From Patagioenas fasciata (Eukaryota; Chordata; Aves; Columbiformes; Columbidae), in the NCBI RefSeq assembly GCF_037038585.1, contig NC_092520.1, positions 1,703,001 through 1,767,000 of the forward strand: 64,000 bases of DNA, read 5' to 3'. Shown here piece after piece: positions 1-11,865 of the stretch (positions are counted from its first letter, which is position 1; every line of letters starts with the position of its first letter). The translations under genes and the position numbers were made by a program. Below the pieces are notes generated by a model, which was given only the letters and a program-made list of their open reading frames with translations, was not told where the DNA came from and did no database searches.

Positions 1-626
1 CCACAGATGGCCGGGAATTCAATTTCCCCAGCTCCCATCAGAGGCTAATTAACGAGCTCCCTAATGAGCGCAGCTCGGGTTAGTGCCAGGAGAGGATGCG
101 GGAATGCTGCGTGTCCCCTTCCCACCCCACGGTGCAGTGTCACCCTCTCTATGGGACATGGGGCCTGCGTGTCCCCGTCCCTCCAAGCCACCTGGGGCTT
201 TGCCACCACGTCGAGGAATGGCTTCAAAGCCAGCTGGTGGCCCTTGGGGACAGGAAGGGGACAGCGTGCCAGGGAAAAGCCTTCCAGGAACGCGGCGTCC
301 CCGGGATGCACGCGGTGACATGGTGACATGGTGCCAGCTCCCCCCCGGCGCTGCCAGGACGCTGTGACGGTGACACTTGGCTGGTGACAGCGCCAAAGTG
401 TCGGTGCCAGCGTGGGCATGGTGGTGGCTACAAGTGTCCCTGCCCCTCGGGATGGAGGTGACAGGAACCAGGGATGCTCCTAATGCGTCTTGTGGCTTGT
501 CCCCCCATGTCCCCACCTGCCACCGTCCCCCAATGCGGTGTTTATTGTCACCGCTGCTTGGGGACACCAGGGTGTCACTGCAGTGGTGCTGTGTCCCCAA
601 ATGGGCTGGAGTAGGAGATGGTGGGT
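1..626. other. Unique GC-rich sequence
   Basis: No gene recognised. It includes a TAATTA-containing segment near 45-75 and scattered GTGACA/GTCCCC words like those of the adjoining array. Confidence 0.5.
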
Positions 627-1985
627 GGAGAGGGGTCCTTGTCCCTGTCCCCGCTATGGAACACGGGTTAGGGACAGGTGACATGGGACTGCGTGAGGTT
701 TTTGTCCCCTCCCCACTAGGGGACATGACATGGGACTGAGAAGTGTCGATATCCTTGTCCCTGCTATGGGACATGGGTTAGGGACAGGTGACATGGGGCT
801 GAGAGGGGCCTTTGTCCTCGTCCCCATCACAGGACGTAGGTTAGGGACAGGGGACAGGGAGCTGAGAGGGGTCCTTGTCCCCATCCCCGCTATGGGACAT
901 GGGTTAGGGACAGGTGACATGGCACTGAGCAGGTTCCTTGTCCCCTTCCCCTCCATGGGACCGTGGCTTAGAGACAGGTGACATGGAGGTGAGAGGGGTC
1001 CATGTCCTTGTCCCCACCATGGGACACGAGTTAGAGACAGATGACATGGGGAGGAGAGGGGCTGTTGTCCCTGTCCCTGCTATGGGAGATGGGCTAGGGA
1101 CAAGTGACATGGCGCTGAGAGGGGTCTTTGTCCTCGTCCCCATCACAGGACGTGGGTTAGGGACAGGGAGCTGAGAGGGGTCCTTGTCCCCTTGCCACTA
1201 TAGGACATGGGTTAGGGACAGGTGACATGGAGGTGAGATGGGTCCATGTTTCTGTCCCTGGACATGGGTTAGGGACAAGTGACATGGGAATGAGAGGGGT
1301 CCTTGTCCTTGTCCTTGTCCCCGTCACAGGACATGGGTTAGGGACAGGTGACATGGGGCTGAGTGGGGTCCTTGTCCCCCTCCTTGCCAGGGTATGTAAT
1401 TTAGGGACAAATGACATGGGACCAAGAGGGATATTTGTCCCCCTTCCCACTATGGGACATGAGTTAGGGACAGGTGACATGGGACTGCATGAGGTTTTCT
1501 GTCCCCATCCCCGCTATGGGACATGAGTTAGGGACAGGTGACATGGGACTGTGTGCGGTTTTTGTCCCCGTCCCCGCTATGGGACATGGGTTAGGGACAT
1601 GTGACATGGTGCTGAGCGGGGTCCATGTCCCTGTCCCTGGACATGGGTTGGAGACAGGTGACAAAGGGCCTAATGGGGTCCTTGTCCTCCTCCTTGCCAG
1701 GGTACATGACTTAGGGACAGGTGACATGGAGGTGAGAGGGGTCCATGTCCCTGTCCCCATCATGGGACATGGGTTAGGGACAGGTGACATGGGACTGTGG
1801 GACTGTGTGCAGTTTCTGTCCCCATCCCCGCTATGGAACATGGGTTAGGGACAAGTGACATGGTGCTGAGCGGAGTCCATATCCTCGTCCCTGGACATGG
1901 GTTAGGGACAAGTGACATGGTGCTGAGAGGGGTCCATGTCCCTGTCCCTGGGTTAGGGACAGGTGTCATGGGGCTGAGAAGGGCC
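627..1985. repeat. Minisatellite, ~62-bp unit, about 20 copies
   Basis: The core is ATGGGTTAGGGACAGGTGAC plus a variable GTCCTTGTCCCCGTCCCC part. Steps between cores are mostly 62-63 bp. Each unit carries one TTAGGG word. Confidence 0.92.
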
Positions 1986-2487
1986 CTCCAGTGCACCCAG
2001 GGGACCCCAGGTGGCTGCGGGGAGGGGACCCCGTTGTCCCCAAGGTGCCACATCCCCGGGGCGGGCAGGATTTTTTTTGATATATCCGCTCCTCGCCATT
2101 AATTTGTCACCAAAATCCCAATTTCTGTCCCTTCCCGACACAAGAGACCCCCCCCCCCAATGGGCCTTCCAGCTCCGCTCGTTAGCGACGACTAATTAAC
2201 GACAAATGGCTTGGCCAGGGGACGTGGGCTGTTCCAGCAAGGGCCACGATGTTCTTGGGGACGGGAAATCCTTGAGGAGGGACGGTCACGGTCACGGCCG
2301 CGGCCGTTTGTCCTGCGGCCGTTTGTCCTGCGCCCGACAAAGGGACATCAACAGGAAGGGACCTTGACCTTGGCCTCCCCGGCATGGCAGGGGAGGGGAC
2401 AGCGGGACGGGGTGGGGCGGGGGAAGCTGGTGTCCCCAGGGAGAGCTGGTGTCCCCAAGGAGAGCTGGTGTCCCCTGGGCCCGATCG
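1986..2487. other. Unique island between arrays
   Basis: Contains an AT-rich piece at about 2,070-2,210 (TGATATATCC, CATTAATTTGTC, GACTAATTAACG) in otherwise GC-rich DNA. No exon recognised. Confidence 0.5.
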
Positions 2488-3575
2488 GTGCAAATGGCCT
2501 CGTGCAAACGGTCTGTGCAAATTGCCCTGTGCAAAATTGCCTTGTGCAAATTGCCTTGTGCAATCCACCCCGTGCACATGGTCTGTGTACAGCACCCTGT
2601 GTCTAAGTGCCCTGTGCAAATTGCCTTGTGCAAATTCCTTGTGCAAACCGCCTTGTGCAAACCACCCTGTGCAAATGCCCTGCTCAAATTGCCCTGTGCA
2701 AATCGCTTCGTGTAAATGGTCTGTGCAAACCACCCTGTGCAAACTCCCTCTGCAAATTGCTTTGTGCAAACCGCCTTGTGCAAACTACCCTGTGCAAATC
2801 ACCCTGTGCAAACCACCCTGTGCAAATGGTCTGTGCAAACCACCCTGTGCAAATATCCTGTGCAAATTGCTTTGTGCAAATGGTCTGTGCAAACCGTCCT
2901 GGGCAAAGCACCCTGGGCAAACCACACTGTGCTAATACCCCATGCAAATGCCCGATGCAAACTGCCTGTGCAAATTGCCGTGTGCACATTGCCCCGTGAA
3001 CACCACCCTGTGCAAACACCTCATGCAAACTGCTCTGTGCAAATGGCCTGTGCAAACCATCTTGTGCAAATGGGCTGTGCAGACTTCTCCGTGCAAATGG
3101 CCTGTGCAAAGCACCCCATGCAGATTCCCTGTGCAAACCGCCCCTGTGCAAACCGCCCCGCACAAACCACCCCGTGCAAACAGCCTGTGCAAAAATGGTT
3201 TGTGCAAACCACCCCGTGCAAATTCCCTGTGCAAACCACCCCGTGCAAATAACCTGTGCAAACTGCCTTGTGCAAATGACCTGTGCAAATACTCCATGTG
3301 AACTGCCCTGTGTCAATCGCCCTGTGCAAACCACCTTGTGCAAATTCCCTGTGCAAACCACCCGGTCAAAATTCTCCGTGCAAATGGTCTGTGCAAACTG
3401 CCTTGTGCAAGCCACCTCGTGCAAATACTCCATGCACACTGCCCCATGCCAATCTCCCTGTGCAAATTCCCCGTGCAAACCGCCTGGTGCAAACACTCCA
3501 CGCAAACTGCCCCATGCCAGTCTCCCTGTGCAAATCCCCGTGCAAACCGCCCAGTGCAAACGGCGATGCCGCCCA
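2488..3575. repeat. Minisatellite, ~15-bp unit (CCNTGTGCAAANNNC)
   Basis: About 70 imperfect copies of TGTGCAAACCACCC-like units with variable spacing. Confidence 0.92.
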
Positions 3576-4107
3576 AGCCGCCGCTCCCTGCAGCTGCGAT
3601 TGTGCTGCAGCCCGCTCAGCTGGGAGCCGCTAATACACCAAAAGCAGCCGGAATTGTTTTAAAACGCCGTTTAAGGAGAAGCCAACAGCTCATCCTGGTG
3701 CAATTCAGCAGCTCCTTGTCCCTCTCACGTTCTGCTCAAGGCCGAGGTTAAGTCGGTGCAGGGATGCGCCGGGCTCAGCTCAGCCCTTCCCACCCAAACC
3801 CAGTCCCAGCGCCTTCCCGTTAGCGCTCATTAGCCCCCCGATAACAGATGAGCTAATTAAGCAGCTACCTCGGGTTACAGGTTCTCTGCTGCCTGATTTA
3901 ATTAAAGCAATGTAATTTGGGAGGGCAGGCAGGGCTGGGAGCGGTGGATGGATGGCTTCCCGGCGGGGCTGCTGGCTCTTGTCTGTCTGTCTGTCTGTCC
4001 TGGACCGCGGCCAGCGCTGGGTGTGCTGCTTCCATATCCGCCCCCGGCTGCGATCGATTCCCGGGGGAACATACAGAATGGGACCGGCTGCCTTTGGGAG
4101 TCACCGC
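3576..4107. other. Unique island
   Basis: Non-repetitive, with CGTTAGCGCTCATTAGCCCC, GAGCTAATTAAGCAG and GATTTAATTAAAGC near 3,820-3,905 and a short TGTC run at ~3,978. No exon recognised. Confidence 0.5.
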
Positions 4108-7100
4108 TCCGTGCCTCAGTTTCCCTACTTGGCACTTCTGCGCTTCCTCGCTGCTTTCAGGAATCATTTCCCTGCCTCAGTTTCCCCACTGAGCACCACG
4201 GAGTTTTCCTGCTGCTCCCAAGAGTCGCTGCTCCGTGCCTCAGTTTCCCCACTTAGCACTGCACTGTTTTCCTGGCGCATTAAGGTGTCGACACTTTATG
4301 CCTCAGTTTCCCCACTTCCCACCGTTTCCCTGCTGCTTTCAGGAGTAGATGCTCCGTGCCTCAGTTTCCCCATTGGGCACTATAGTCTTTTCCCACTGGT
4401 TTAAGGGGTCCCCGCTCCGTGCCTCAGTTTCCCCACTTAGCACTGCACTGTATTCCCGACGCATTAAGGTGTCGCAGCTTTGCGCCTCAGTTTCCCCGCT
4501 TGTCACCGCACCGTTTTCCTGCTGCTTTCAGGAATCACTTCCCTGCCTCAGTTTCCCCCCTCGGCACCGCAGCATTTTCCTGCTGATTTAAGGAGTCCCT
4601 GCTCCGTGCCTCAGTTTCCCCACTTGCCATCACAGGGTTATTCTGCTGCTTTAGGGAGTCACCGCTCCGTGCCTCAGTTTCCCCACTCGGCACCGCAGCG
4701 TTTCTCCACCACTTTTAGGGGTGACTGTTCCGTGCCTCAGTTTCCCCACTTCCCACCTCACCGTCTTCCCACTGCTTTTGGGAGTTGCTTCCCTGCTCCG
4801 TGCCTCAGTTTCCCCACTTAGCACTGCGCTGCTTTCCTGACGCATTCAGGTGTTGCCACTTCGTGCCTCAGTTTCCCCACTTGACACTGCAGCATTTCCT
4901 GCTACTTTGAGGATTCTGCTCTCCGTGCCTCAGTTTCCCTGCTCAGCACCGCAGTGTTTTCCTGCTGATTTAAGGAGTCACTGGTCCGTGCCTCAGTTTC
5001 CCCACTTGGCATCAAAGCATTTTCCCGCTGCTTTTGGAGTTGCTTTCCTGCTCCGTGCCTCAGTTTCCCCACTGAGTACCACAGAGTTTCCTGCTGCTCT
5101 CAAGAGTCGCTGCCCCATGCCTCAGTTTCCCCACTGAGCACTGCACTGTTTTCCTGGCGCATTAAGGTGTCGCCACTTTATGCCTCAGTTTCCCCACTTC
5201 CCACCGTTTCCCTGCTGCTTTCAGGAGTAGATGCTCCGTGCATCAGTTTCCCCATTGGGCACTATAGTCTTTTCCCACTGGTTTAAGGGGTCCCCGCTCC
5301 GTGCCTCAGTTTCCCCACTGAGCACTGCACTGTATTCCCGACGCATTAAGGTGTCGCAGCTTTGCGCCTCAGTTTCCCCGCTTGTCACCGCACCGTTTTC
5401 CTGCTGCTTTCAGGAATCACTTCCCTGCCTCAGTTTCCCCCCTCGGCACCGCAGCATTTTCCTGCTGATTTAAGGAGTCCCTGCTCCGTGCCTCAGTTTC
5501 CCCACTTGCCATCACAGGGTTATTCTGCTGCTTTAGGGAGTCACCGCTCCGTGCCTCAGTTTCCCCACTCGGCACCGCAGCGTTTCTCCACCACTTTTAG
5601 GGGTGACTGTTCCGTGCCTCAGTTTCCCCACTTCCCACCTCACCGTCTTCCCACTGCTTTTGGGAGTTGCTTCCCTGCTCCGTGCCTCAGTTTCCCCACT
5701 TAGCACTGCGCTGCTTTCCTGACGCATTCAGGTGTTGCCACTTCGTGCCTCAGTTTCCCCACTTGACACTGCAGCATTTCCTGCTACTTTGAGGATTCTG
5801 ATCTCCGTGCCTCAGTTTCCCTGCTCAGCACCACAGTGTTTTCCTGCTGATTTAAGGAGTCACTGCTCCGTGCCTCAGTTTCCCCACTTGGCATCACAGC
5901 ATTTTCCCGCTGCTTTTGGAGTCGCTTTCCTGCTCCGTGCCTCAGTTTCCCCACTGAGCACCACAGAGTTTCCTGCTGCTCTCAAGAGTCGCTGCTCCGT
6001 GCCTCAGTTTCCCCACTTAGCACTGCACTGTTTTCCTGGCGCATTAAGGTGTCGCCACTTTATGCCTCAGTTTCCCCACTTCCCACCGTTTCCCTGCTGC
6101 TTTCAGGAGTAGATGCTCCGTGCCTCAGTTTCCCCATTGGGCACTATAGTCTTTTCCCACTGGTTTAAGGGGTCCCCGCTCCGTGCCTCAGTTTCCCCAC
6201 TTAGCACTGCACTGTATTCCTGACGCATTAAGGTGTCGCCACTTCGTGCCTCAGTTTCCCCACTTGTCACTGCACCATTTTCCTCCTCCTTTCAGGAATC
6301 ACTTCCCTGCCTCAGTTTCCCCCCTCGGCACCGCAGCATTTTCCTGCTGATTTAAGGAGTCCCTGCTCCGTGCCTCAGTTTCCCCACTTAGCACTGCACT
6401 GTATTCCCGACGCATTAAGGTGTCGCCACTTCGTTCCTCAGTTTCCCCACTTGGCGCTGCTGCATTTCCCCACTGCTTTCAGGAATCACTTCCCTGCCTC
6501 AGTTTCCCTGCTCAGCACCGCGGCGTTTTCCTGGCTCTTTCTGGAATCCCTGCCCTGTGTCTCAGTTTCCCAACTGGGCACTATAGTTTCCCTGCTGCTT
6601 TTAGGAGTCACCACTTCGTGCCTCAGTTTCCCCACTTGGCACTGCAGCGTTTCCCCACTGCTTTCAGGAGTGGCTGCTCCGTGCCTCAGTTTCCCTCCTG
6701 GGCACTATAGTGTTTTCCTGCTTCTTTTAGGAGTCACCACTTCGTGCCTCAGTTTCCCCACTCGCCACCTCAGCGTGTTCCCGTTGATTTTGGGAGTCGC
6801 TTCCCTGCTTCTTGCCTCAGTTTCTCCACTCAGCACCGCAGCGTTTTCCTGCTGATTTAAGGAGTCCCTGCTCCATGCCTCAGTTTCCCCACTTGGCGCT
6901 GCTGCATTTCCCCACTGCTTTCAGGAATCGCTTCCCTGCCTCAGTTTCTCTGCTCAGCACCGCAGCGTTTTCCTGACTCTGGAATCCCTGCCCTGTGTCT
7001 CAGTTTCCCAACTGGGCACTAGAGTTTTCCTGCTGCTTTTAGGAGTCACCACTTCGTGCCTCAGTTTCCCCACTTGGCACTGCAGCTTTTTCCGGCTGCT

Positions 7101-7275
7101 TTTGGGAGTCGCTTCCCCACTTCTGTGCCTCAGTTTCCCCACTGGGCACTATAGTGTTTTCCTGCTGCTTTCAGGAGTCACCGCTCCGTGCCTCAGTTTC
7201 CCCACTCGGCCCTGCAGCGTTTTCCTGCCGCATTAAGGAGCCCCCGCTCCGTGCCTCAGTTTCCCCGCTGGTCGC
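4108..7275. repeat. Minisatellite, ~59-bp unit with higher-order structure
   Basis: About 53 copies built on CCGTGCCTCAGTTTCCCCAC. Positions ~4,261-5,142 recur almost identically 882 bp later (15 units), and a third partial copy begins near 6,025. Confidence 0.95.
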
Positions 7276-8865
7276 TTTCCCCCTTCCCGTTGTCAGCCCC
7301 GCGTTGCTCCATCACCCCCCGGGGCTCGCTATATTTAACCGGCGGCCAGGGGGGTGGCGGGGAGGGCCCCCCCGGGAGGCAGCGGGGCTGGGGGGGTCGG
7401 CACAGCCGGAGGCGGATGAATCACAGCTCGGGGATATTTTTAACAGCGCCAGATTGTTCGGCAAATGCTCGGGCGGGGAGATGCTGGGGGGGGGGGTGTT
7501 TGTAGCTCCTGGGGGGGGGCTCCTGGGTCCTTGACACCTGCAGCCCCCCCAAAAAAAGGACACAGGGCTGGGGGTGTCCAGGCTGCACCTGCCTCAGGGC
7601 AAAGTGATAATTGCGGTGATGTGGGGGGGGTCCCTGTCCCAAACCCCCCTTGCGCTCTCAAGCATCCTCATCCCTTTGCAACCCGAGTCGGTTGGGGGGG
7701 GGGGCGATGATGGGTATGAAAATGTGCAGACTCAGCATCTGGAATGCTCTAATTAATTTAATTTGGGGTCGAGGAACCCGAATTTAATTTAATTGGGATC
7801 CTTAAGCTTGTTTGGTGTTTTTTTTTTTGGGGGGTGGGGGGGTGAAGTCGGGCAGACGATGCAATGTCCGGATGGCGGGGAGGAGGTGGGGGGGGGCTAA
7901 CGCATTAGTTAATTAAACAGAATTAATTGGGATCTTTTCCCCCGCGATCCCAGGCGGATCAGCCCCCCCCGGGGAGGTGGACGCCCCCGCGCTCGAATAA
8001 TTTATGAAGTCTTGCAGGTTTTTTACAGCAAAACTGGGCTGGGATTAATAATTCAATGATTTCCTCGGGTGCGTCACCCCTCCCGGGTCGTGCCTCAGTT
8101 TCCCCGTGGTTAAAGCAAAGCCCAGTGCTGGGTTTAAGCTCTCGTTGGTGCAAACTCCACTTGCCCAGGTGCCCCCCCCCATAAAGGACACCCCACTTGC
8201 ATGGGGACGGGATGCTCCAAAATGTAAAAGGGGGGGGGAAATGTAAAAGGTGCAGTTTTTAATGGGGGGGCAGCCTGTGCTCTGGGTGGGGGTTGTTTTT
8301 TCCTAATGGAGGGGGGGGTTGTAGCACAACCAGTGTCCCCAACCTTGGTGACAACCTCAGTGACACCCAGATGGATCCAGAGACCCCCCCCAGCTGCAGC
8401 CCCCAAACTGGGGGAGGGGGTCCATGTCCCCTCGCTGCCACCCCCAGCGTCCCAGGGGACGGTAAAACAAGCTCCACCCGGCTTTGAGAGGTTAATTAGC
8501 CCCTTAATTAGTCCCTTAATGAGCTCCTTAATGAGCTCCTTGGCAAGGATGCAGCTTGGATCCCTGCCTGCTGGCACCAAGATGCTGGTGAAGGGGGGGG
8601 ACACCCCCATCCATGTCCCCCCTCCTTGTCACCTCCTCGGCAATGACGGGGACATCACAGCATCCGGGATCCCCATCAGCAGGAGGAATTTGGGGGGGGA
8701 TACGGGGACAGCTGTGTCCCCCCTGCACTGTGTAGACCAGTGGGACGAGCAGTGTAGGGGAGAGGGAGGTGGGGGACAGCAGGGTGACCATGAGCCACCA
8801 CTGGTTAATTAATGGTTAATTAATGATTGTCATTCACGGCTATCAATATGGAAAAGGTGAGTGTC
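7276..8865. other. Unique sequence, G-rich tracts
   Basis: Longest non-array stretch of the 5' region. It has G-runs, a TATATTTAACC at 7,330, several TAATTAA segments (7,750-7,790, 7,905-7,930, 8,490-8,540, 8,803-8,825) and one isolated GTGCCTCAGTTTCCCC at 8,090. No PDE2A 5' exon recognised. Confidence 0.5.
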
Positions 8866-9017
8866 AGGAGGATGGAGCCAGGCTCTTGGTGACAACTGAC
8901 AGTAGGACAAGGACACCTTCCTGGGGAACCTCAGCTGGGTGTTCCTGCTCCATGGGGGGGTTGCACTGGATGAGCTTTCCAGGGCCCTTCAACCCCTGAC
9001 ATCCTGGGATTCTGTGA
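8866..9017 (+). mobile_element. CR1 LINE 3' fragment
   Basis: Contains the CR1 3' segment (AACCTCAGCTGGGTGTTCCT, TGCACTGGATGAGCTTTCCA, CCCTTCAACCCCTGACATCC) and ends with GATTCTGTGA. It is internally shortened. A 1.85-kb tandem array starts directly at its tail. Confidence 0.85.
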
Positions 9018-10872
9018 GCAGGATAAGCGGGACAATTGGGATGAGTGGGACAAGGTGGGATGAGAGGGACAATTGGGATGAGTGGGACAAGCAGGACAAG
9101 CTGGGCGAGCAGCGTAAGTGGGATGAGTGGGATGAGCAGGACAAGCAGTGTGAGTGGGATGAGCGGGACAAGCAGGGTGAGGAGTGGGACACATGGGATG
9201 AGTGGGATGAATGGGATGAGTGGGACAAGCAGGAGAAGCAGGGTGAGCAGGACAAGTGGGAGGATGTGGGATGAGCAGGATGAGTGGGATGAGCAGGACG
9301 CAGGATGAGTGGGATGAACAGGATGAGTGGGACAAGTGGGATATACAGGACGAGTGGGATGAGCGACACAAGTGGGATGAGTGGGATTAGCAGGACAAAC
9401 AGGATGAGTGACACAAGTGGGATGAGGGGGATGAACAAGATAAATGGGATGAGCAGGATAAGTGGGACAATTAGGATGAATAGGATAAGCAGGACACGTG
9501 GGACATACAGGGTGAGTGGGATTAGCAGGACGAGCAGGACAAGTAGGATGAATGGGTGAGCAGCATAAGTGGGACGAGCAGGATGATTGGGACAAGTGGA
9601 ATGAGTGGGATGAGCTGGACAAGTGGGGTATACAGAATGAGCAGGATGTATGGGATGAGTAGGACAAGTAGGATGAACAGAATGAGCAGGACAAGTGGGA
9701 TGAGGGGAATGAGCAGGATAAATGGCATGAGTGTGATGAACAGGACAAGTAGGATGAGTGGGACAAGTAGGATGAATGGGATGAGCAGGATAAGTGAGAA
9801 GGATGAACAGGATGAGTGGGATGAGCAGGTTAAAGGGATGAGCAGGACAAGGAGAATGAGGGAGATGAGTGGGACAAGTAGGATGAGTGGGATAAGTGGG
9901 ACTAGTGGGATGAGCAGGATGGGTGGGATAAGGGGGATGAGTGGGACAAGTGGGATGTACAGGATGAGCAGGATGTATGGGATGAGTAGGACAAGTAGGA
10001 TGAACAGGATGAGCGGGTGAGCAGGACAAGTAGGATGAATGGGATGAACAGGATGAGTGGGATGAGCAGGACAAGCAGGATGAGGGAGATGGGTGGGACA
10101 AGCAGGATGAGTGGGATAAGTGGGACTAGTGGGATGAGCAGGACAAGTGGGATAAGGGGGATGAGTGGGACAAGTGGGATATACAGGATGAGCAGGATGT
10201 ATGGGACAAGTAGGATAAGTAGGATGAACAGAATGAGCAGGACAAATGGAATGAGCAGGATAAATGGCCTGAGTGGGACAAGTAGGATGAATGGGACAGG
10301 TAGGATGAATGCGATGAGCAGGATAAGTGGGACAAGTTGAATGAGTGGGACGAGCAGGATGAATGGGACATGAGTGGGATGAGTGGGACAAGTGGGATGA
10401 GCAGGACAAATGGGACATAGAGGGTGAGGAGGATGGGTGGGACAAGTAGGATGAACAGGATGAATGGGACAAGTGCGATGAGTGGGACAAGCAGGATGAG
10501 CAGGACATGGATGGGATGACTGGGACAAGTGGGATAAGCAGGATAAGTGGGAAGAGCATGAAGACTGGGACAAGTGGGATGACTGGGGCAAGTGGGATCC
10601 ATTGGATGAGCAGGACAAGTGGGATCCACTGGATGAGCAGGATGAGTGGGACGAGTAGGACAAGCAGGATGAGTAGGATGAGTGGGACAAGTGGGATGAG
10701 TGGGACATGAATGGGATGAGTGAGACAACTTGGAAGAGCAGAATGAGTGGGATGAGCAGAACAAGTGGGATACACAGGATGAGTGGGATGAATGGGACAA
10801 GTGGGATGAGCAGGACAAATGGCATATACAGGACAAGTGGGATGAGCAGGATGAGCAGGACAAGCGGGGTGA
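9018..10872. repeat. Minisatellite, ~10-bp unit (GGATGAGTGG / GACAAGCAGG)
   Basis: Alternating GGGATGAG and GGACAAG words for 1.85 kb, starting at the 3' tail of a CR1 element. A larger reused block runs at about 9,840-10,020, 10,015-10,200 and beyond. Confidence 0.92.
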
Positions 10873-11865
10873 GATGGCCCCAGGCCAGCCACGCTCCCTT
10901 CACGTCCCCATCCAGCAAACACCCCCACCTGCCTCCACCCCCCTTCTCAACTCCAGGGATGGTTTATTTTAGCTTTTTCCACCCCCTTCGGGATCAGCCC
11001 CGCATTCCCAACCCTATTAAAGCCACCGCCCGTGTCCAGCTGCCGTCTGTCCGTCCCCATGCCCAGCGTGCCACCAGCATTTGATGCTCCGAACAGCCCC
11101 GGGGGTCCCGCTCGGGCTCTTCCCCCACACACAATGGGGCCTCCGAGCCACCGCGGAGGGACAGAGGGACAGCAGGGGACAGAGGGACAAAGGGACAGCA
11201 GGACGGACACGCCAGGCCCGGCTGTATTCTACAGTGCATGTGTCTCCAGTGTGAGTAAGTGACTGGAGATGCAGCCCTGTTGGAATAACAACCGGGACCC
11301 ACATCGTCGGCTGCGATTGTCCCCGCGAGGGGTTGGGGAGGGTCCCCAGGGGGTGACACCAGGGTGATTGTGGGTGTTGATGGAGCTCAGCAACGCGATG
11401 GATGAGCAAATCCTGGCTCCGACACGGAGCCGCCGCCTGTTCCCGTCATACACGGAATAATTATTCCCATGAAACATCATGGTTATCCAAGGGCTGGAGG
11501 CGGGAGTGGAGCCGGGGGGGCAGGGTCACGGGGTCCCCCCCGTTTTTCCATCGTCGTCCCTCCGCGGGGTCGTTAATCCTGCAACGAGCTCTTGGCGCCT
11601 GCGAGATGCTTTATCCAGCTCCTCCGCCCAGCCGGTGATTTATGGTTATGGGCAACGGCAGGAATTTTCCTTCCCGGGGGGCCCCCTCGGGGGGAGTTTG
11701 GGGACAGTGGGGGGGTCTGGGGGTCCCCCCATCTGTTCACCCCGTGGGGTGGGGAGCGGGGATGGAACCGGGCTGGCCCCCAGGTAATGAGTGCAGTGGA
11801 ACTGGCACCAGCTCAAATATTTAAGGGCAGGGCCACCAGATTTGCTGCTCGCTCTGTAGTGTGGG
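10873..11865. other. Unique stretch containing mir-139
   Basis: No protein exon found. It holds the mir-139 hairpin, a small GGGACAGAGGGACA run at 11,157-11,205 and an AT-rich segment (GGAATAATTATTCCCATG, 11,454-11,471) that is a near palindrome. Confidence 0.6.
11222..11289 (+). ncRNA. MIR139: mir-139 precursor hairpin
   Basis: A 68-nt fold-back whose arms match miR-139. The 5p arm is at 11228-11250 (seed CTACAGT intact, one difference from the human mature sequence as I recall it) and the 3p arm at 11264-11286 (about three differences). The loop is GTGAGTAAGTGA. In mammals mir-139 lies in an early PDE2A intron on the sense strand; here it is 2.8 kb upstream of the first visible PDE2A exon on the same strand, in one of the few unique stretches of the 5' region. 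It is probably co-transcribed with PDE2A. Confidence 0.93.

Noticed and set aside
627-1985. Interstitial telomere
   Set aside because: There is only one TTAGGG per 62-bp unit and no consecutive hexamers.
2488-3575. CRISPR-like or spaced repeat
   Set aside because: The units are contiguous, imperfect and eukaryotic; there are no unique spacers of constant length.
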